Below, piece by piece: positions 1-7,650 of a DNA stretch of 58,660 nucleotides (the stretch's first letter is position 1; each line of letters begins with the position of its first letter). A program made the position numbers and the translations under genes. This DNA comes from Rikenellaceae bacterium (lineage in GTDB: Bacteria > Bacteroidota > Bacteroidia > Bacteroidales > Rikenellaceae), in contig SUZS01000010.1 of the NCBI GenBank assembly GCA_015059785.1, positions 1 through 58,660 on the forward strand. The letters run 5' to 3'. The notes under the pieces were generated by a model that searched no databases, was not told where the DNA came from, and saw nothing but the letters and a program-made list of their open reading frames with translations.

Positions 1-117
1 GCTTCAACGGGCATTTTATTGGCTTTTCGTGGCTTCGCCTTATTTCGCCAATATACGATAAATCGCTCGCAGACAACTATTATTCCCCGATTTTCCCTGT
101 CTTTCGATTTTTCTTAC

Positions 118-125
118 TATCTTTG
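118..125 (+). promoter_or_regulatory. Bacteroidota -7 promoter element
   Basis: TATCTTTG matches the TAnnTTTG -7 consensus of the Bacteroidota primary sigma factor and lies 27 nt upstream of the ATG at 153. No clear TTTG -33 box is visible at the expected distance. The 117 bp to its left hold no gene; they contain a loose TTGGC/GCCAA inverted repeat near 20-52. Confidence 0.5.
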
Positions 126-152
126 TATAAACTAACTAAAAATTTGTGCGCT

Positions 153-638
153 ATGAAGAGGTATTTAATGATTGCAGGAGTAGGCATTGCCTTTGCGGCT
201 GTGTCACTGTGGGTATGGTTGTCGCGTGGCAAAAGTGCTGCGGCAGTTCGTGCGAAGTATCGTTTGGGAGGCATACTTCTCTCACTCTCTGTAGCAGCAA
301 CAACACTCACCTCGTGTGTGAGTTGCTATTCGCCAGTAGATGAACCGACGAATATCATCTCACCAAAGTTTGACACATCTACGACCGTATACCACTCTGG
401 CGATGTGCTGAATTTCTATGAGGATACCGCCTATTCGCACTTTAAGTATACAATCGTATCTGACAAGGGCGAGACCCTCTACACAGGTCGCACTTTTGGC
501 AGTTATAACATTGAGGTAGTCCTTGCTGTAGGCGACTATGTAGGCCCCGTAACCATCACATTCTACGGAGCAAACGACTATCAGCATGAGTTCAAAAAGA
601 TTGACGGCGAATTTAACTGCATAATAGATGCCAGATAG
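153..638 (+). CDS. Small putative lipoprotein of an rSAM/lipoprotein pair
   Basis: A 161-residue protein starting at the ATG at 153, chosen because residues 1-20 form a hydrophobic N-terminal segment. A second hydrophobic stretch at about 30-45 ends in a lipobox-like TTLTSC followed by a second Cys (SCVSCYSP). The remainder is a compact beta-rich domain without a motif I recognise. Its size, the Cys-containing signal region and the 11-bp overlap with the following radical SAM gene match the family I know as 'radical SAM-associated putative lipoprotein' of Bacteroidota. The substrate role is inference: the partner enzyme could modify this protein or act with it at the inner face of the outer membrane. 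Which of the two N-terminal hydrophobic segments is the export signal is unclear. Confidence 0.65.
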   Translation: MKRYLMIAGVGIAFAAVSLWVWLSRGKSAAAVRAKYRLGGILLSLSVAATTLTSCVSCYSPVDEPTNIISPKFDTSTTVYHSGDVLNFYEDTAYSHFKYTIVSDKGETLYTGRTFGSYNIEVVLAVGDYVGPVTITFYGANDYQHEFKKIDGEFNCIIDAR

Positions 639-1641
639 ACTTCATCTGGATATGGTGGTCTTTGAGACCACAGATGCCTGCAACCAGTCCTGCAAGTTCT
701 GCTACAACCACTTCAAGAGTCAGCAGGGCTTTACTATGGCCGCGCCCGACTTTTCGCTCGCCAAAAAGAGCCTTCAGACCCTACTACAGCAGGCAGAGGT
801 AAGCAGTATCAGCTTCTCTGGTGGCGAGCCGTTGCTTGTTCCACGACTCTTTGACCTTATTCTCAAGGCGCGATTTGCAGGCTTAAATGTCCACCTGCTT
901 ACAAATGGCACTCTGCTTACAGACGATACGATAGGATACTGTCGTGACCTTGGCGTGGAGATGATTCAAATACCGATTCTCGCCCCAGGAGCAGAGCTTC
1001 ACGACTCCATTACGGGTCTTGCTGGCTCGTGGCAAAGGGCAGTAGCTGCAGCGCGTAAGATTGCTCGGTGGAACAGTCGTCGCCTTATTCCCGTATTTAT
1101 CTTGAGTGCGCTCAATATCTCCCATGTTCTGCCCACCCTTGAACTATACCGCGACTTGGGCGTAAAGCACATCATGTTCAACCGCTTTAATGTTGGCGGA
1201 TTAGGCATCCAACACTGGAAGTCTCTTCGCCTAACAACACAGCAGCTGCAGGATACATTTGCTGCTGTGAGTCAGTTTATGATTGAGAACGACATGGTGG
1301 CAAATAGTGGCGTCTGCTCACCCATCTGCATCCTTGACCCAAAGCGCTATCCGGGCATCCGCTTTGCCTACTGCAACACAGATATCTCGCATCGTCCAAT
1401 TACGGTAAACTATCGCGGTGATGTGCGCTACTGCAACCACTCGCCAAAGGTCTTAGGAAATATCCACAGTCAGCCCCTCTCGCAGATACTCACAAATGCC
1501 ACCACAAGCGGATACTTTGACTCTGTGCCAGATGTTTGCGCACAGTGCAACCTCTGGAGTCGCTGTCGCGGGGGTTGTCGCGCCGCCTCGGAGCAGCTCC
1601 ACGGACGATTTGACCTTGCCGACCCTATACTTTCTGACTAA
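628..1641 (+). CDS. Radical SAM/SPASM enzyme, rSAM/lipoprotein system
   Basis: A 337-residue enzyme. Cys18, Cys22 and Cys25 form the CxxxCxxC motif that binds the [4Fe-4S] cluster cleaving S-adenosylmethionine, followed by the SFSGGEP glycine-rich SAM-binding motif near residue 65. The C-terminal third has a SPASM-like Cys pattern (YCN near 254 and 273, then Cys304, Cys307, Cys313 and Cys317 in CAQC...CRGGC), which normally ligates one or two auxiliary clusters in peptide-modifying enzymes. It begins inside the upstream lipoprotein gene with an 11-bp overlap, so the two are translationally coupled. Known relatives are peptide or protein maturases. The target here is unknown, and the overlapping lipoprotein is the obvious candidate. 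A bidirectional terminator follows within 10 bp of the stop. Confidence 0.85.
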   Translation: MPDRLHLDMVVFETTDACNQSCKFCYNHFKSQQGFTMAAPDFSLAKKSLQTLLQQAEVSSISFSGGEPLLVPRLFDLILKARFAGLNVHLLTNGTLLTDDTIGYCRDLGVEMIQIPILAPGAELHDSITGLAGSWQRAVAAARKIARWNSRRLIPVFILSALNISHVLPTLELYRDLGVKHIMFNRFNVGGLGIQHWKSLRLTTQQLQDTFAAVSQFMIENDMVANSGVCSPICILDPKRYPGIRFAYCNTDISHRPITVNYRGDVRYCNHSPKVLGNIHSQPLSQILTNATTSGYFDSVPDVCAQCNLWSRCRGGCRAASEQLHGRFDLADPILSD

Positions 1642-1647
1642 TAAAAC

Positions 1648-1676
1648 AAAGGGCAGTGCAACAAGCACCGCCCTTT
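1648..1676. terminator. Bidirectional intrinsic terminator
   Basis: The 12-bp stem AAAGGGCAGTGC / GCACCGCCCTTT (one G-T wobble) with a 5-nt loop is flanked by A-rich sequence on the left and TATTTTT on the right. It lies between convergent genes and can serve both the radical SAM gene and the GLUG lipoprotein gene. Confidence 0.85.
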
Positions 1677-1694
1677 ATTTTTGAGGTCTGTCGT

Positions 1695-4600
1695 TTAGTT
1701 GATATATACAACCTTCACAACCTTACAAACAGCCTTATCAGGTATACCCGAGAGGGCATCAGTACCATCACCCTTGATAGTTACACCCTGAAGTTTTGAG
1801 CTCTTGCGGATATTGATTGGGCTACTTGCATTTCCGAGATTTACAGTATACTGGCCAGTAGCTCCACCTACAAGCAGTCCGTAGTAAGCACCTGTAGAGG
1901 TTGACACATTAGCCTTTACAGTTATGCCTGTCCAAGTATCTGGACCTGTACATCCCATAACACCACCGACCATAATTCCTGCATCTCCCTGTGCATCAAT
2001 AGTACAATCTACCGAGCCACCAACAATACCCTGCGCAGTATAGCCGATAAGGCCACCTATAGAGCCAAAGTAAGAAGATGACGCATAGAGTCGGCGTGCT
2101 GTAATTTTGCCTGTAAAGCTTGAGTCGGTCAACTTACAAACTGTATAACCCGCTACACCACCAAGACGAACAGCAGATGGGCCGTCAAACTCGATATTAC
2201 CACTGCTAACATTGTTCTTAATTGAGCCTACACCAGCAGCATTTGAACCGATAATACCACCCACATAGGCATAATTATTTGTATAGGCAAGATTCTTAAC
2301 TGTTATTGCACCGCTGTTACTACATCCATCAACAGTAACCTTATTATTCTCATCTTTAGCATAGTTCTTAGCAACAACACCGCCAATCATACTCTGTGCT
2401 GCGCAAGTCTGATTCTTGTATGTAAAGTCAATGCTCACAGGAGCCTTATTTACTAAAGTCAGGTTATTTCCTGCAGCGTAACCAACAACGCCACCAAAGT
2501 CTCCCGCGACATTTGTATATACAGTAAGAGAGGCTTTCTCGTCATTTGTCACATTGTCCATATTGCCTGCGCCATCGCCAACAACGCCACCAACATAGTG
2601 GTACGGAGCAGAGCCAGTGTAATCTGGAAGAGCATTTACAATATTGTCAATATAGCAGGTCAGAGCTGCACTATTTGAGCAATTTGAAATAGGCGATGAG
2701 CTGTCTGCATAACCAACAACAGCACCACCATTGAGGTTACGAGAGTTAGAGTACATCTCTCCTACACCATAGTTATGGCAGTTCATCACAACGCCCTGCG
2801 CATAGGCAACAACACCACCAAAGAAGCTCTTTACTTTGTCAGAGCCGTCAAGCACACCCGCCTTAACACTACCCTCAAGGTCGTGTGTAAAGCTGAAAGA
2901 GCCGTGGTTTGTACAATTTGTCGTTGTACAACCTTCATGGGTAAGACCAACAACAGCACCGCTATACACATAAAGGCCATTACCAAAGATGGTCATCTCG
3001 CCATAGTTCTGACAGTTAGAGACATTCACGGAGCTGAAGCCTGCAACACCGCCAAAGTACTGGCGTGTACCAGCTGTAGGGATAATGCGTGGTTTGAAGG
3101 TTAGCTTACCGTAGTTAATACAGTTATCAAGAGTGTTTGAGCCAACGATGCTATAGTGACCTACAGAGCCAACTACTCCACCGAAGTTTGGCTGCACCTG
3201 ACCGCCAGTACCCTGATAACCAGCTGTTCCAGCAGAAGCCCAAGTACCCTCAACAAAGACCTCACCGCGGTTAATACAGTTGTTTAGAGAGAAGATTGTC
3301 GATGCCACAACACCACCAACAGCAGGGCGTGTAGCGGCTGTCTCGCTATCTACTGGGGTTATAAACGACACCTTACCCCTATTCTCACAATCGAGAATTA
3401 CAGCCTGCGCGTAGCCAACAACACCACCAACATTGGTATATGTACCAGAGCCGAGCTTTCTGAACTCATAGTAGACCTCACCATTGTTATAGCAACGGAT
3501 AATTGTTCCCTCACATGTAACTGCCTTGGCAACATTCTTTCCATCTACAGTCTCATACTGATTTGAGAGTGTTGTAGAGCCAAGAACACCACCGATATAT
3601 GCCTTGCTTGGCTCATCGTCACATATAACCTTAATGTCGCCATTGTTGATACAATCCTTCATAAACTCCTCGCCCTGACCCTTGCCAGACTCTGGGTTGT
3701 AGTAGCCAACAATACCTCCCATATAGAATGCTTGGTCTATAGCTGTAAAGTTACAGATCAAGTCGCCATTGTTGATACAGTTTCTAATGCGGCCATAGCC
3801 TGAAGCCACAACACAACCAAAACGCTTCGCCGAGTTTGTTAAAGAGCCTGTGATTGTTATATCCGAGTTATTCACACAACCATCTAAAAGACCTCTTAAT
3901 ATACCTGCAATAACGCCAACATGTGTATTTGCATCCGCCATATCTGGCGTAAGGCAGCAGCTACTATCAATAACAAGATTTTTCACAACTCCACCAGCTA
4001 CAATCTCTCCAAAGAGCGGGAGCGTTGTTTTCCAATTCTTCAGCGCAAAGCCCTGACCGTTAAACTCTCCACCAAAACTCTTAATCTGCTTAAGGTTGAC
4101 GCCTGTAAGGTCAATATCTGCACCGAGCTTAACCTCGCCGTCAGAGTTTACCCACTTGTCGTAGCCTGCATCGCCATTTACAAGAGCGATAAAGTCCACA
4201 AAGTCGTTTGCAGTCATAATAAGAGACTCTGTAGTACTCTTTGCAAACGAGAGCTGTGGCATTGTATAGATAACACCCGCCTCAACAGTCGCACCAGCAC
4301 CCTTCAGGCTCTTTGTCATCGTGCCGTTGCTCTTATCCTGAATCTTTACAGTAAAGCCCTCAGCATACTCGCCCGCAGGCACAGCCACAACAACTGTCGC
4401 AACGCCATCTGTAGCCGTAACATCAGTGACGCGAATAATATCCTTACCCGCAAGAGCAGAGATTGTTGCACCTTTGTAGTCAATGTTAAATGTACCAGAG
4501 ATAGACTCGCCACCCTTAGCCACAACAGTGATGCGGTTAACATTGGCAGCATTTGCAACAGAGAACTTAAGGTAACCATAGAGGTTCTTGAGCTTAATAT

Positions 4601-5012
4601 CTTCTGTCTGTGAGTAGCCCACAAGCACACCAGAACCAACGGCAAAAGAGCCCTCAACAAACTTCTGCACCTCACTCACTGTCAGCACATCATCCTTGAT
4701 ATTCTCCGCAGGATAGGCAAGCTTGTACTCCTCTGCAGCAGCAACCTCAAGCTTGAGGCGGCTTGTGCCAACATACTTCGCATCGACTGCCACCTCTACG
4801 CCATTTACAGCCACCTTGTCACCCTCGCTCCAAAGAACTGGGTATGTGCCATCAACATTTGGCTGACCGATGTAGGTGCGGCTATCAGGACTCTCAATAT
4901 CCACACCGATAATTGTCTTAAATGAAGGATTTAGATCTGTTGTTGCCTCCTTCGAGCAAGCTGCGGTCAGCATCACCAATGCCAAACCGATAATAATTGA
5001 TAATCTTTTCAT
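1695..5012 (-). CDS. Large GLUG-repeat surface lipoprotein
   Basis: A 1,105-residue protein. The start at 5012 (MKRLSII) is preferred over the ATG at 5033, because it opens a typical lipoprotein signal with lipobox LTAACSKE. Residues to about 250 resemble the N-terminus of Bacteroidota fimbrillin-like proteins (a phrase like VLWSEGDKVAVNG). From about 300 to the C-terminus there are some 15-20 repeats of the type GGVVG...NC.N.G, i.e. GLUG motifs known from adhesins and some peptidase-linked surface proteins; they are predicted to stack as a beta-solenoid. Expected location is the outer-membrane surface, with a role in adhesion or host interaction (inference). It is the second gene after a 44-residue ORF ending 24 nt upstream, and shares that ORF's strong promoter. 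The repeats make it prone to length variation. Confidence 0.85.
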   Translation of the reverse strand: MKRLSIIIGLALVMLTAACSKEATTDLNPSFKTIIGVDIESPDSRTYIGQPNVDGTYPVLWSEGDKVAVNGVEVAVDAKYVGTSRLKLEVAAAEEYKLAYPAENIKDDVLTVSEVQKFVEGSFAVGSGVLVGYSQTEDIKLKNLYGYLKFSVANAANVNRITVVAKGGESISGTFNIDYKGATISALAGKDIIRVTDVTATDGVATVVVAVPAGEYAEGFTVKIQDKSNGTMTKSLKGAGATVEAGVIYTMPQLSFAKSTTESLIMTANDFVDFIALVNGDAGYDKWVNSDGEVKLGADIDLTGVNLKQIKSFGGEFNGQGFALKNWKTTLPLFGEIVAGGVVKNLVIDSSCCLTPDMADANTHVGVIAGILRGLLDGCVNNSDITITGSLTNSAKRFGCVVASGYGRIRNCINNGDLICNFTAIDQAFYMGGIVGYYNPESGKGQGEEFMKDCINNGDIKVICDDEPSKAYIGGVLGSTTLSNQYETVDGKNVAKAVTCEGTIIRCYNNGEVYYEFRKLGSGTYTNVGGVVGYAQAVILDCENRGKVSFITPVDSETAATRPAVGGVVASTIFSLNNCINRGEVFVEGTWASAGTAGYQGTGGQVQPNFGGVVGSVGHYSIVGSNTLDNCINYGKLTFKPRIIPTAGTRQYFGGVAGFSSVNVSNCQNYGEMTIFGNGLYVYSGAVVGLTHEGCTTTNCTNHGSFSFTHDLEGSVKAGVLDGSDKVKSFFGGVVAYAQGVVMNCHNYGVGEMYSNSRNLNGGAVVGYADSSSPISNCSNSAALTCYIDNIVNALPDYTGSAPYHYVGGVVGDGAGNMDNVTNDEKASLTVYTNVAGDFGGVVGYAAGNNLTLVNKAPVSIDFTYKNQTCAAQSMIGGVVAKNYAKDENNKVTVDGCSNSGAITVKNLAYTNNYAYVGGIIGSNAAGVGSIKNNVSSGNIEFDGPSAVRLGGVAGYTVCKLTDSSFTGKITARRLYASSSYFGSIGGLIGYTAQGIVGGSVDCTIDAQGDAGIMVGGVMGCTGPDTWTGITVKANVSTSTGAYYGLLVGGATGQYTVNLGNASSPINIRKSSKLQGVTIKGDGTDALSGIPDKAVCKVVKVVYIN

Positions 5013-5036
5013 CTTAACCCCTTGATTTAACATTGA

Positions 5037-5171
5037 TTACTCATCCCAACCCCAGTTCTCCTCTGTAAGGTTGTCGTTAGAAACGGCAAAGCCCGCTTCG
5101 CAAATAAATGACATAATAGCCACTCTTGGCGGAATGTACCCGTTCGATACTCCACTTGTGATTTTTCTCAT
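5037..5171 (-). CDS. 44-residue ORF ahead of the GLUG lipoprotein
   Basis: The ATG at 5171 opens a 44-codon frame whose product begins MRKITSGVSNGYIPPRVAIM and ends in an acidic, aromatic tail (EENWGWDE). It has no signal peptide and no domain I can name. Its stop lies 3 nt before the upstream ATG and 24 nt before the preferred ATG of the lipoprotein gene, and it sits directly behind a consensus promoter (TAnnTTTG at 5202-5209). From memory, short proteins with a YxPP core and a hydrophobic stretch followed by an acidic tail recur upstream of large surface lipoproteins in Bacteroidales. It could be a genuine small protein, a chaperone-like or signalling peptide, or a translated leader. Confidence that it is translated is moderate. 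Confidence 0.55.
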   Translation of the reverse strand: MRKITSGVSNGYIPPRVAIMSFICEAGFAVSNDNLTEENWGWDE

Positions 5172-5201
5172 AAATATTTTGTTTTTAGGTTTGTGTTTGC
5201 A

Positions 5202-5233
5202 CAAAGATATGACAAAAATAACCAATAAGCAAA
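5202..5233 (-). promoter_or_regulatory. Consensus Bacteroidota promoter for 44-aa ORF and GLUG gene
   Basis: On the minus strand TTTG (5230-5233) is followed after 20 nt by TATCTTTG (5202-5209), an exact match to the -33/-7 consensus. The ATG at 5171 lies 30 nt downstream of the -7 box. Confidence 0.8.
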
Positions 5234-5421
5234 TAAAAGAAAACAAAAAGAAAAGTTTTTATTCACTTTGCTACATATTTGCTAAAAAATAGCAAACTAA
5301 AAACAAAATCATATTTATTCAGATTGTTAGCTGTCAAAAGGTTGTAGTTGCAGCGTTGGCGGGCTACGCAGGACAGAGAATTTAAGGAATTTAGTGAAGT
5401 TAAGGAATATAGCGAAAAAAA

Positions 5422-5455
5422 CTCACTAAACTCACTAATCTCACTAATCTCACTA
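5422..5455. repeat. Short 9-bp tandem repeat CTCACTAAW
   Basis: Almost four head-to-tail copies of CTCACTAA(A/T). The preceding 5379-5413 holds a related TTTAAGGAATTTAGTGAAG stretch that can pair with it (TTTAGTGA / TCACTAAA). The rest of the gene-free interval 5234-5469 is AT-rich, and I see no gene or tRNA in it; the short frame 5348-5554 runs through these repeats and is not convincing. Confidence 0.6.
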
Positions 5456-5469
5456 CAATCAGCGCGCCC

Positions 5470-5599
5470 TATTTTGTCGTCAGAGTGTGCCAGATACGGT
5501 GCATCGTGTAAAAAAGCAGTGGCGGATAGTACTAAAAGGTACAGCCGCCACTGATTTTTAAGGGATGTGCCGTAGGTGGCACACTATCACGACAAAATC
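5470..5599. repeat. Palindromic structured repeat element, copy A
   Basis: A 130-bp element bounded by imperfect inverted ends, ATTTTGTCGTCAGAGTG and CACTATCACGACAAAAT. Inside it, GTGTGCC pairs with GGCACAC and AGTGGCGG pairs with CCGCCACT, with the apical core GATAGTACTAAA..GTACAGCC. A second copy at 29023-29151 keeps the ends and the apical core but has different, still complementary, stem sequences. The right end touches the upp stop codon, so the element could also act as the upp 3' end or terminator. It could be a noncoding mobile element (REP/MITE-like) or a structured RNA; no transposase is nearby. Confidence 0.75.
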
Positions 5600-6254
5600 A
5601 GAGTTTAGGTCCGAAACAAAGATCCCCTGCGTCGCCCAACCCTGGGACTATGTATTTATTCTCATTCAGATACTCATCTACAGTAGCAATCCAGAGGGTA
5701 GCATCATTCTCTAAATCAATATTCTGTTCAACCATCTTCACACCCTCAGGACAACCGATAACAGAGGCTATATGTGTATGGGCAGGCTTGCCACAGCGAG
5801 CGATAAGCTCCTTATAGACAGCGACCATAGATGCGCCAGTGGCGAGCATAGGGTCGGCGATAATAAGTGTCTTACCCTCAAGGCTTGGGCTAGCGACATA
5901 CTCAAGAGCGATAGTAAAGTCGGCCTCGGTAAGGCCCTTACGATAGGCAGAGATAAAGGCGTTCTCGGCGCTATCAAAGTAGTTTAGAAATCCCTGATGC
6001 AGAGGCAGTCCCGCGCGAAGGATAGTTGCCAGAACGACATTATCCGTAGGTAGATTAACCATAGCCGTTCCCAAAGGGGTAGTAACAGCCTTGGGAGCGT
6101 AGTTTAGGGTCTTTGAAATCTCGTAAGAGAGAATCTCGCCTATGCGCTCAATATTTCGGCGAAAACGGAGCATATCGCCCTGCACCGTTGTATCGCGCAG
6201 CTGTGCAAGGTAGCTATTTACAAGCGAGTTGTTTGTGTCAAGGATATGAATCAT
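5598..6254 (-). CDS. upp: Uracil phosphoribosyltransferase
   Basis: A 218-residue type I phosphoribosyltransferase that makes UMP from uracil and PRPP in pyrimidine salvage in the cytosol. The PRPP-binding loop IIADPMLATGAS is at residues 131-142, and the uracil-recognising C-terminal motif PGLGDAGDLCFG at about 203-214. Length is normal for the family. The start lies 6 nt after the hflX stop, so hflX and upp form one transcription unit. Its stop codon is formed at the edge of palindromic repeat copy A. The frame is intact and the family assignment is firm. Confidence 0.96.
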   Translation of the reverse strand: MIHILDTNNSLVNSYLAQLRDTTVQGDMLRFRRNIERIGEILSYEISKTLNYAPKAVTTPLGTAMVNLPTDNVVLATILRAGLPLHQGFLNYFDSAENAFISAYRKGLTEADFTIALEYVASPSLEGKTLIIADPMLATGASMVAVYKELIARCGKPAHTHIASVIGCPEGVKMVEQNIDLENDATLWIATVDEYLNENKYIVPGLGDAGDLCFGPKL

Positions 6255-6260
6255 AGGAAT

Positions 6261-7475
6261 TTAGTATAGGAAGTTGTTAAATGGATATCTACCGCAGTGT
6301 ATCTCGCGCACCATACCATAGAGGTCGCGGCGGAACTTGTCAATATTTATCTTCTCACGCGCCGAGAGGAATATGCACGGCGTATTTTGGCGAGCAAACC
6401 AGCTCTGTCGCAAATCATCCAGCGAACGATTCTCCTTTGTGGCAGGGGTCAAATCGTCCTCATCCTTTTTGACATAGGTATAGGCGTCTATCTTATTAAA
6501 TACAAGGTATACCGGCTTATCGCCCGCACCGATATCCTGCAATGTCTGCTTGACTACATCTAACTGGTCCTCAAATTGCGGGTGCGACACATCGACAACA
6601 TGGATAAGCAAATCAGCCTCGCGCACCTCGTCAAGGGTAGACTTAAAGGACTCAATAAGCTGTGTAGGCAGCTTGCGAATAAAACCTACGGTATCTGAGA
6701 GCAGGAACGGAAGGTTATCAAAGACCACCTTGCGCACTGTAGTGTCAAGAGTCGCAAAGAGTTTATTCTCGGCAAAGACCTCACTCTTGGAGATAAGGTT
6801 CATAAGGGTTGACTTGCCCACATTGGTATATCCAACAAGCGACACGCGCACCATAGAGCCACGATTTGAGCGCTGTACGGCCATCTGCTTGTCAATCTTC
6901 TTCAAATCCTCCTTGAGCTTGGCAATTCTATTGCGCAGGATACGACGGTCGGTCTCAATCTCGCGCTCACCCGCACCACCACGCGTACCAGTACCACCTC
7001 GCTGACGCTCAAGGTGGGTCCACAGACCCGTCAGGCGCGGAAGCATATACTCGCACTGCGCAAGCTCTACCTGCGTCTTAGCGTAGGCCGTCTGCGCACG
7101 CTGGTGGAAGATGTCAAGGATAAGGCGCGTGCGGTCAATAACGCGGCAGGGCATTGCTGCCTCAATATTGCGAGTTTGAGATGGCGAGAGTTCGTCATCA
7201 AAAATCACAACATTAATCTCATTTTCGGCACAGTAAGAGGCAATCTCCTCAAGCTTTCCCGGGCCGACATAGATGCGTGACGAGGGTTGTGGCAGGCGCT
7301 GAGTAAATCGCTTTACGGTAGTAATTGAGGCGGTAAGGGCAAGGAACTCAAGCTCATCAAGATACTCGGTTGCCTGACGCGGGTCTTGGCTATCGCGAAT
7401 AACAGCCACAAGCACCGCGCGCTCTTGAGTCTCAACCTCCACCTCTGTAGATTTTGTATTTTTCTTTGTTTCCAT
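6261..7475 (-). CDS. hflX: Ribosome-associated GTPase HflX
   Basis: A 404-residue GTPase. The N-terminal HflX domain (to about 165, with the glycine-rich GGTGTRGGAGE at 160-170) leads into a coiled linker at 180-205. The G domain follows, with the P-loop GYTNVGKST at 215-223, the G3 motif DTVGF near 260 and the G4 motif NKID near 325. HflX binds the large ribosomal subunit, splits stalled or stress-inactivated 70S ribosomes and is linked to antibiotic tolerance. It precedes upp in the same unit. Its start codon lies only about 12 nt downstream of the intrinsic terminator that ends tonB, so its transcript either arises from read-through of that hairpin or from an unrecognised promoter inside the interval 7519-7650. 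Confidence 0.96.
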   Translation of the reverse strand: METKKNTKSTEVEVETQERAVLVAVIRDSQDPRQATEYLDELEFLALTASITTVKRFTQRLPQPSSRIYVGPGKLEEIASYCAENEINVVIFDDELSPSQTRNIEAAMPCRVIDRTRLILDIFHQRAQTAYAKTQVELAQCEYMLPRLTGLWTHLERQRGGTGTRGGAGEREIETDRRILRNRIAKLKEDLKKIDKQMAVQRSNRGSMVRVSLVGYTNVGKSTLMNLISKSEVFAENKLFATLDTTVRKVVFDNLPFLLSDTVGFIRKLPTQLIESFKSTLDEVREADLLIHVVDVSHPQFEDQLDVVKQTLQDIGAGDKPVYLVFNKIDAYTYVKKDEDDLTPATKENRSLDDLRQSWFARQNTPCIFLSAREKINIDKFRRDLYGMVREIHCGRYPFNNFLY

Positions 7476-7487
7476 ATATCTTAAAAA

Positions 7488-7518
7488 AGGAGTTACCTTG
7501 AATAATCTGGTAACCCCT
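7488..7518 (-). terminator. Intrinsic terminator between tonB and hflX
   Basis: On the minus strand the stem AGGGGTTACC / GGTAACTCCT (one G-T wobble) is followed by TTTTTTAAG. It should end tonB transcription. Because hflX starts about 12 nt further on, it could work as an attenuator for the hflX-upp unit. Confidence 0.75.
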
Positions 7519-7551
7519 CTATTTTTCGTTTGTACATTAATGTGTTATAAG

Positions 7552-7639
7552 TTGTTTTACAAGGCTTTCGCAGGTTTCAAAACCGCAGCATACTAAGCGT
7601 AGTGAGGATTTTGAAATCAAGAGTAACGCAGTAAAACGG
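7552..7639. repeat. Nested inverted repeat downstream of tonB
   Basis: The outer arms TTGTTTTAC / GTAAAACGG enclose the inner arms GGTTTCAAAACC / GGATTTTGAAATC separated by a 21-nt loop. There is no T-run on either strand, so it is more likely an mRNA-stabilising or processing structure, or a degenerate palindromic element, than a terminator. Confidence 0.5.
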
Positions 7640-7650
7640 CTTAGAACATA

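Noticed and set aside
3921..4613. 230-codon plus-strand frame inside the GLUG lipoprotein gene
   Set aside because: It lies fully antisense to a long gene with clear domain structure; its product has no protein-like pattern and no promoter.
5348..5554. 68-codon plus-strand frame upstream of upp
   Set aside because: It crosses the 9-bp tandem repeat and half of a palindromic element.
6550..7005. 151-codon plus-strand frame inside hflX
   Set aside because: Antisense shadow of the HflX GTPase domain, Ser/Arg-rich without motifs.
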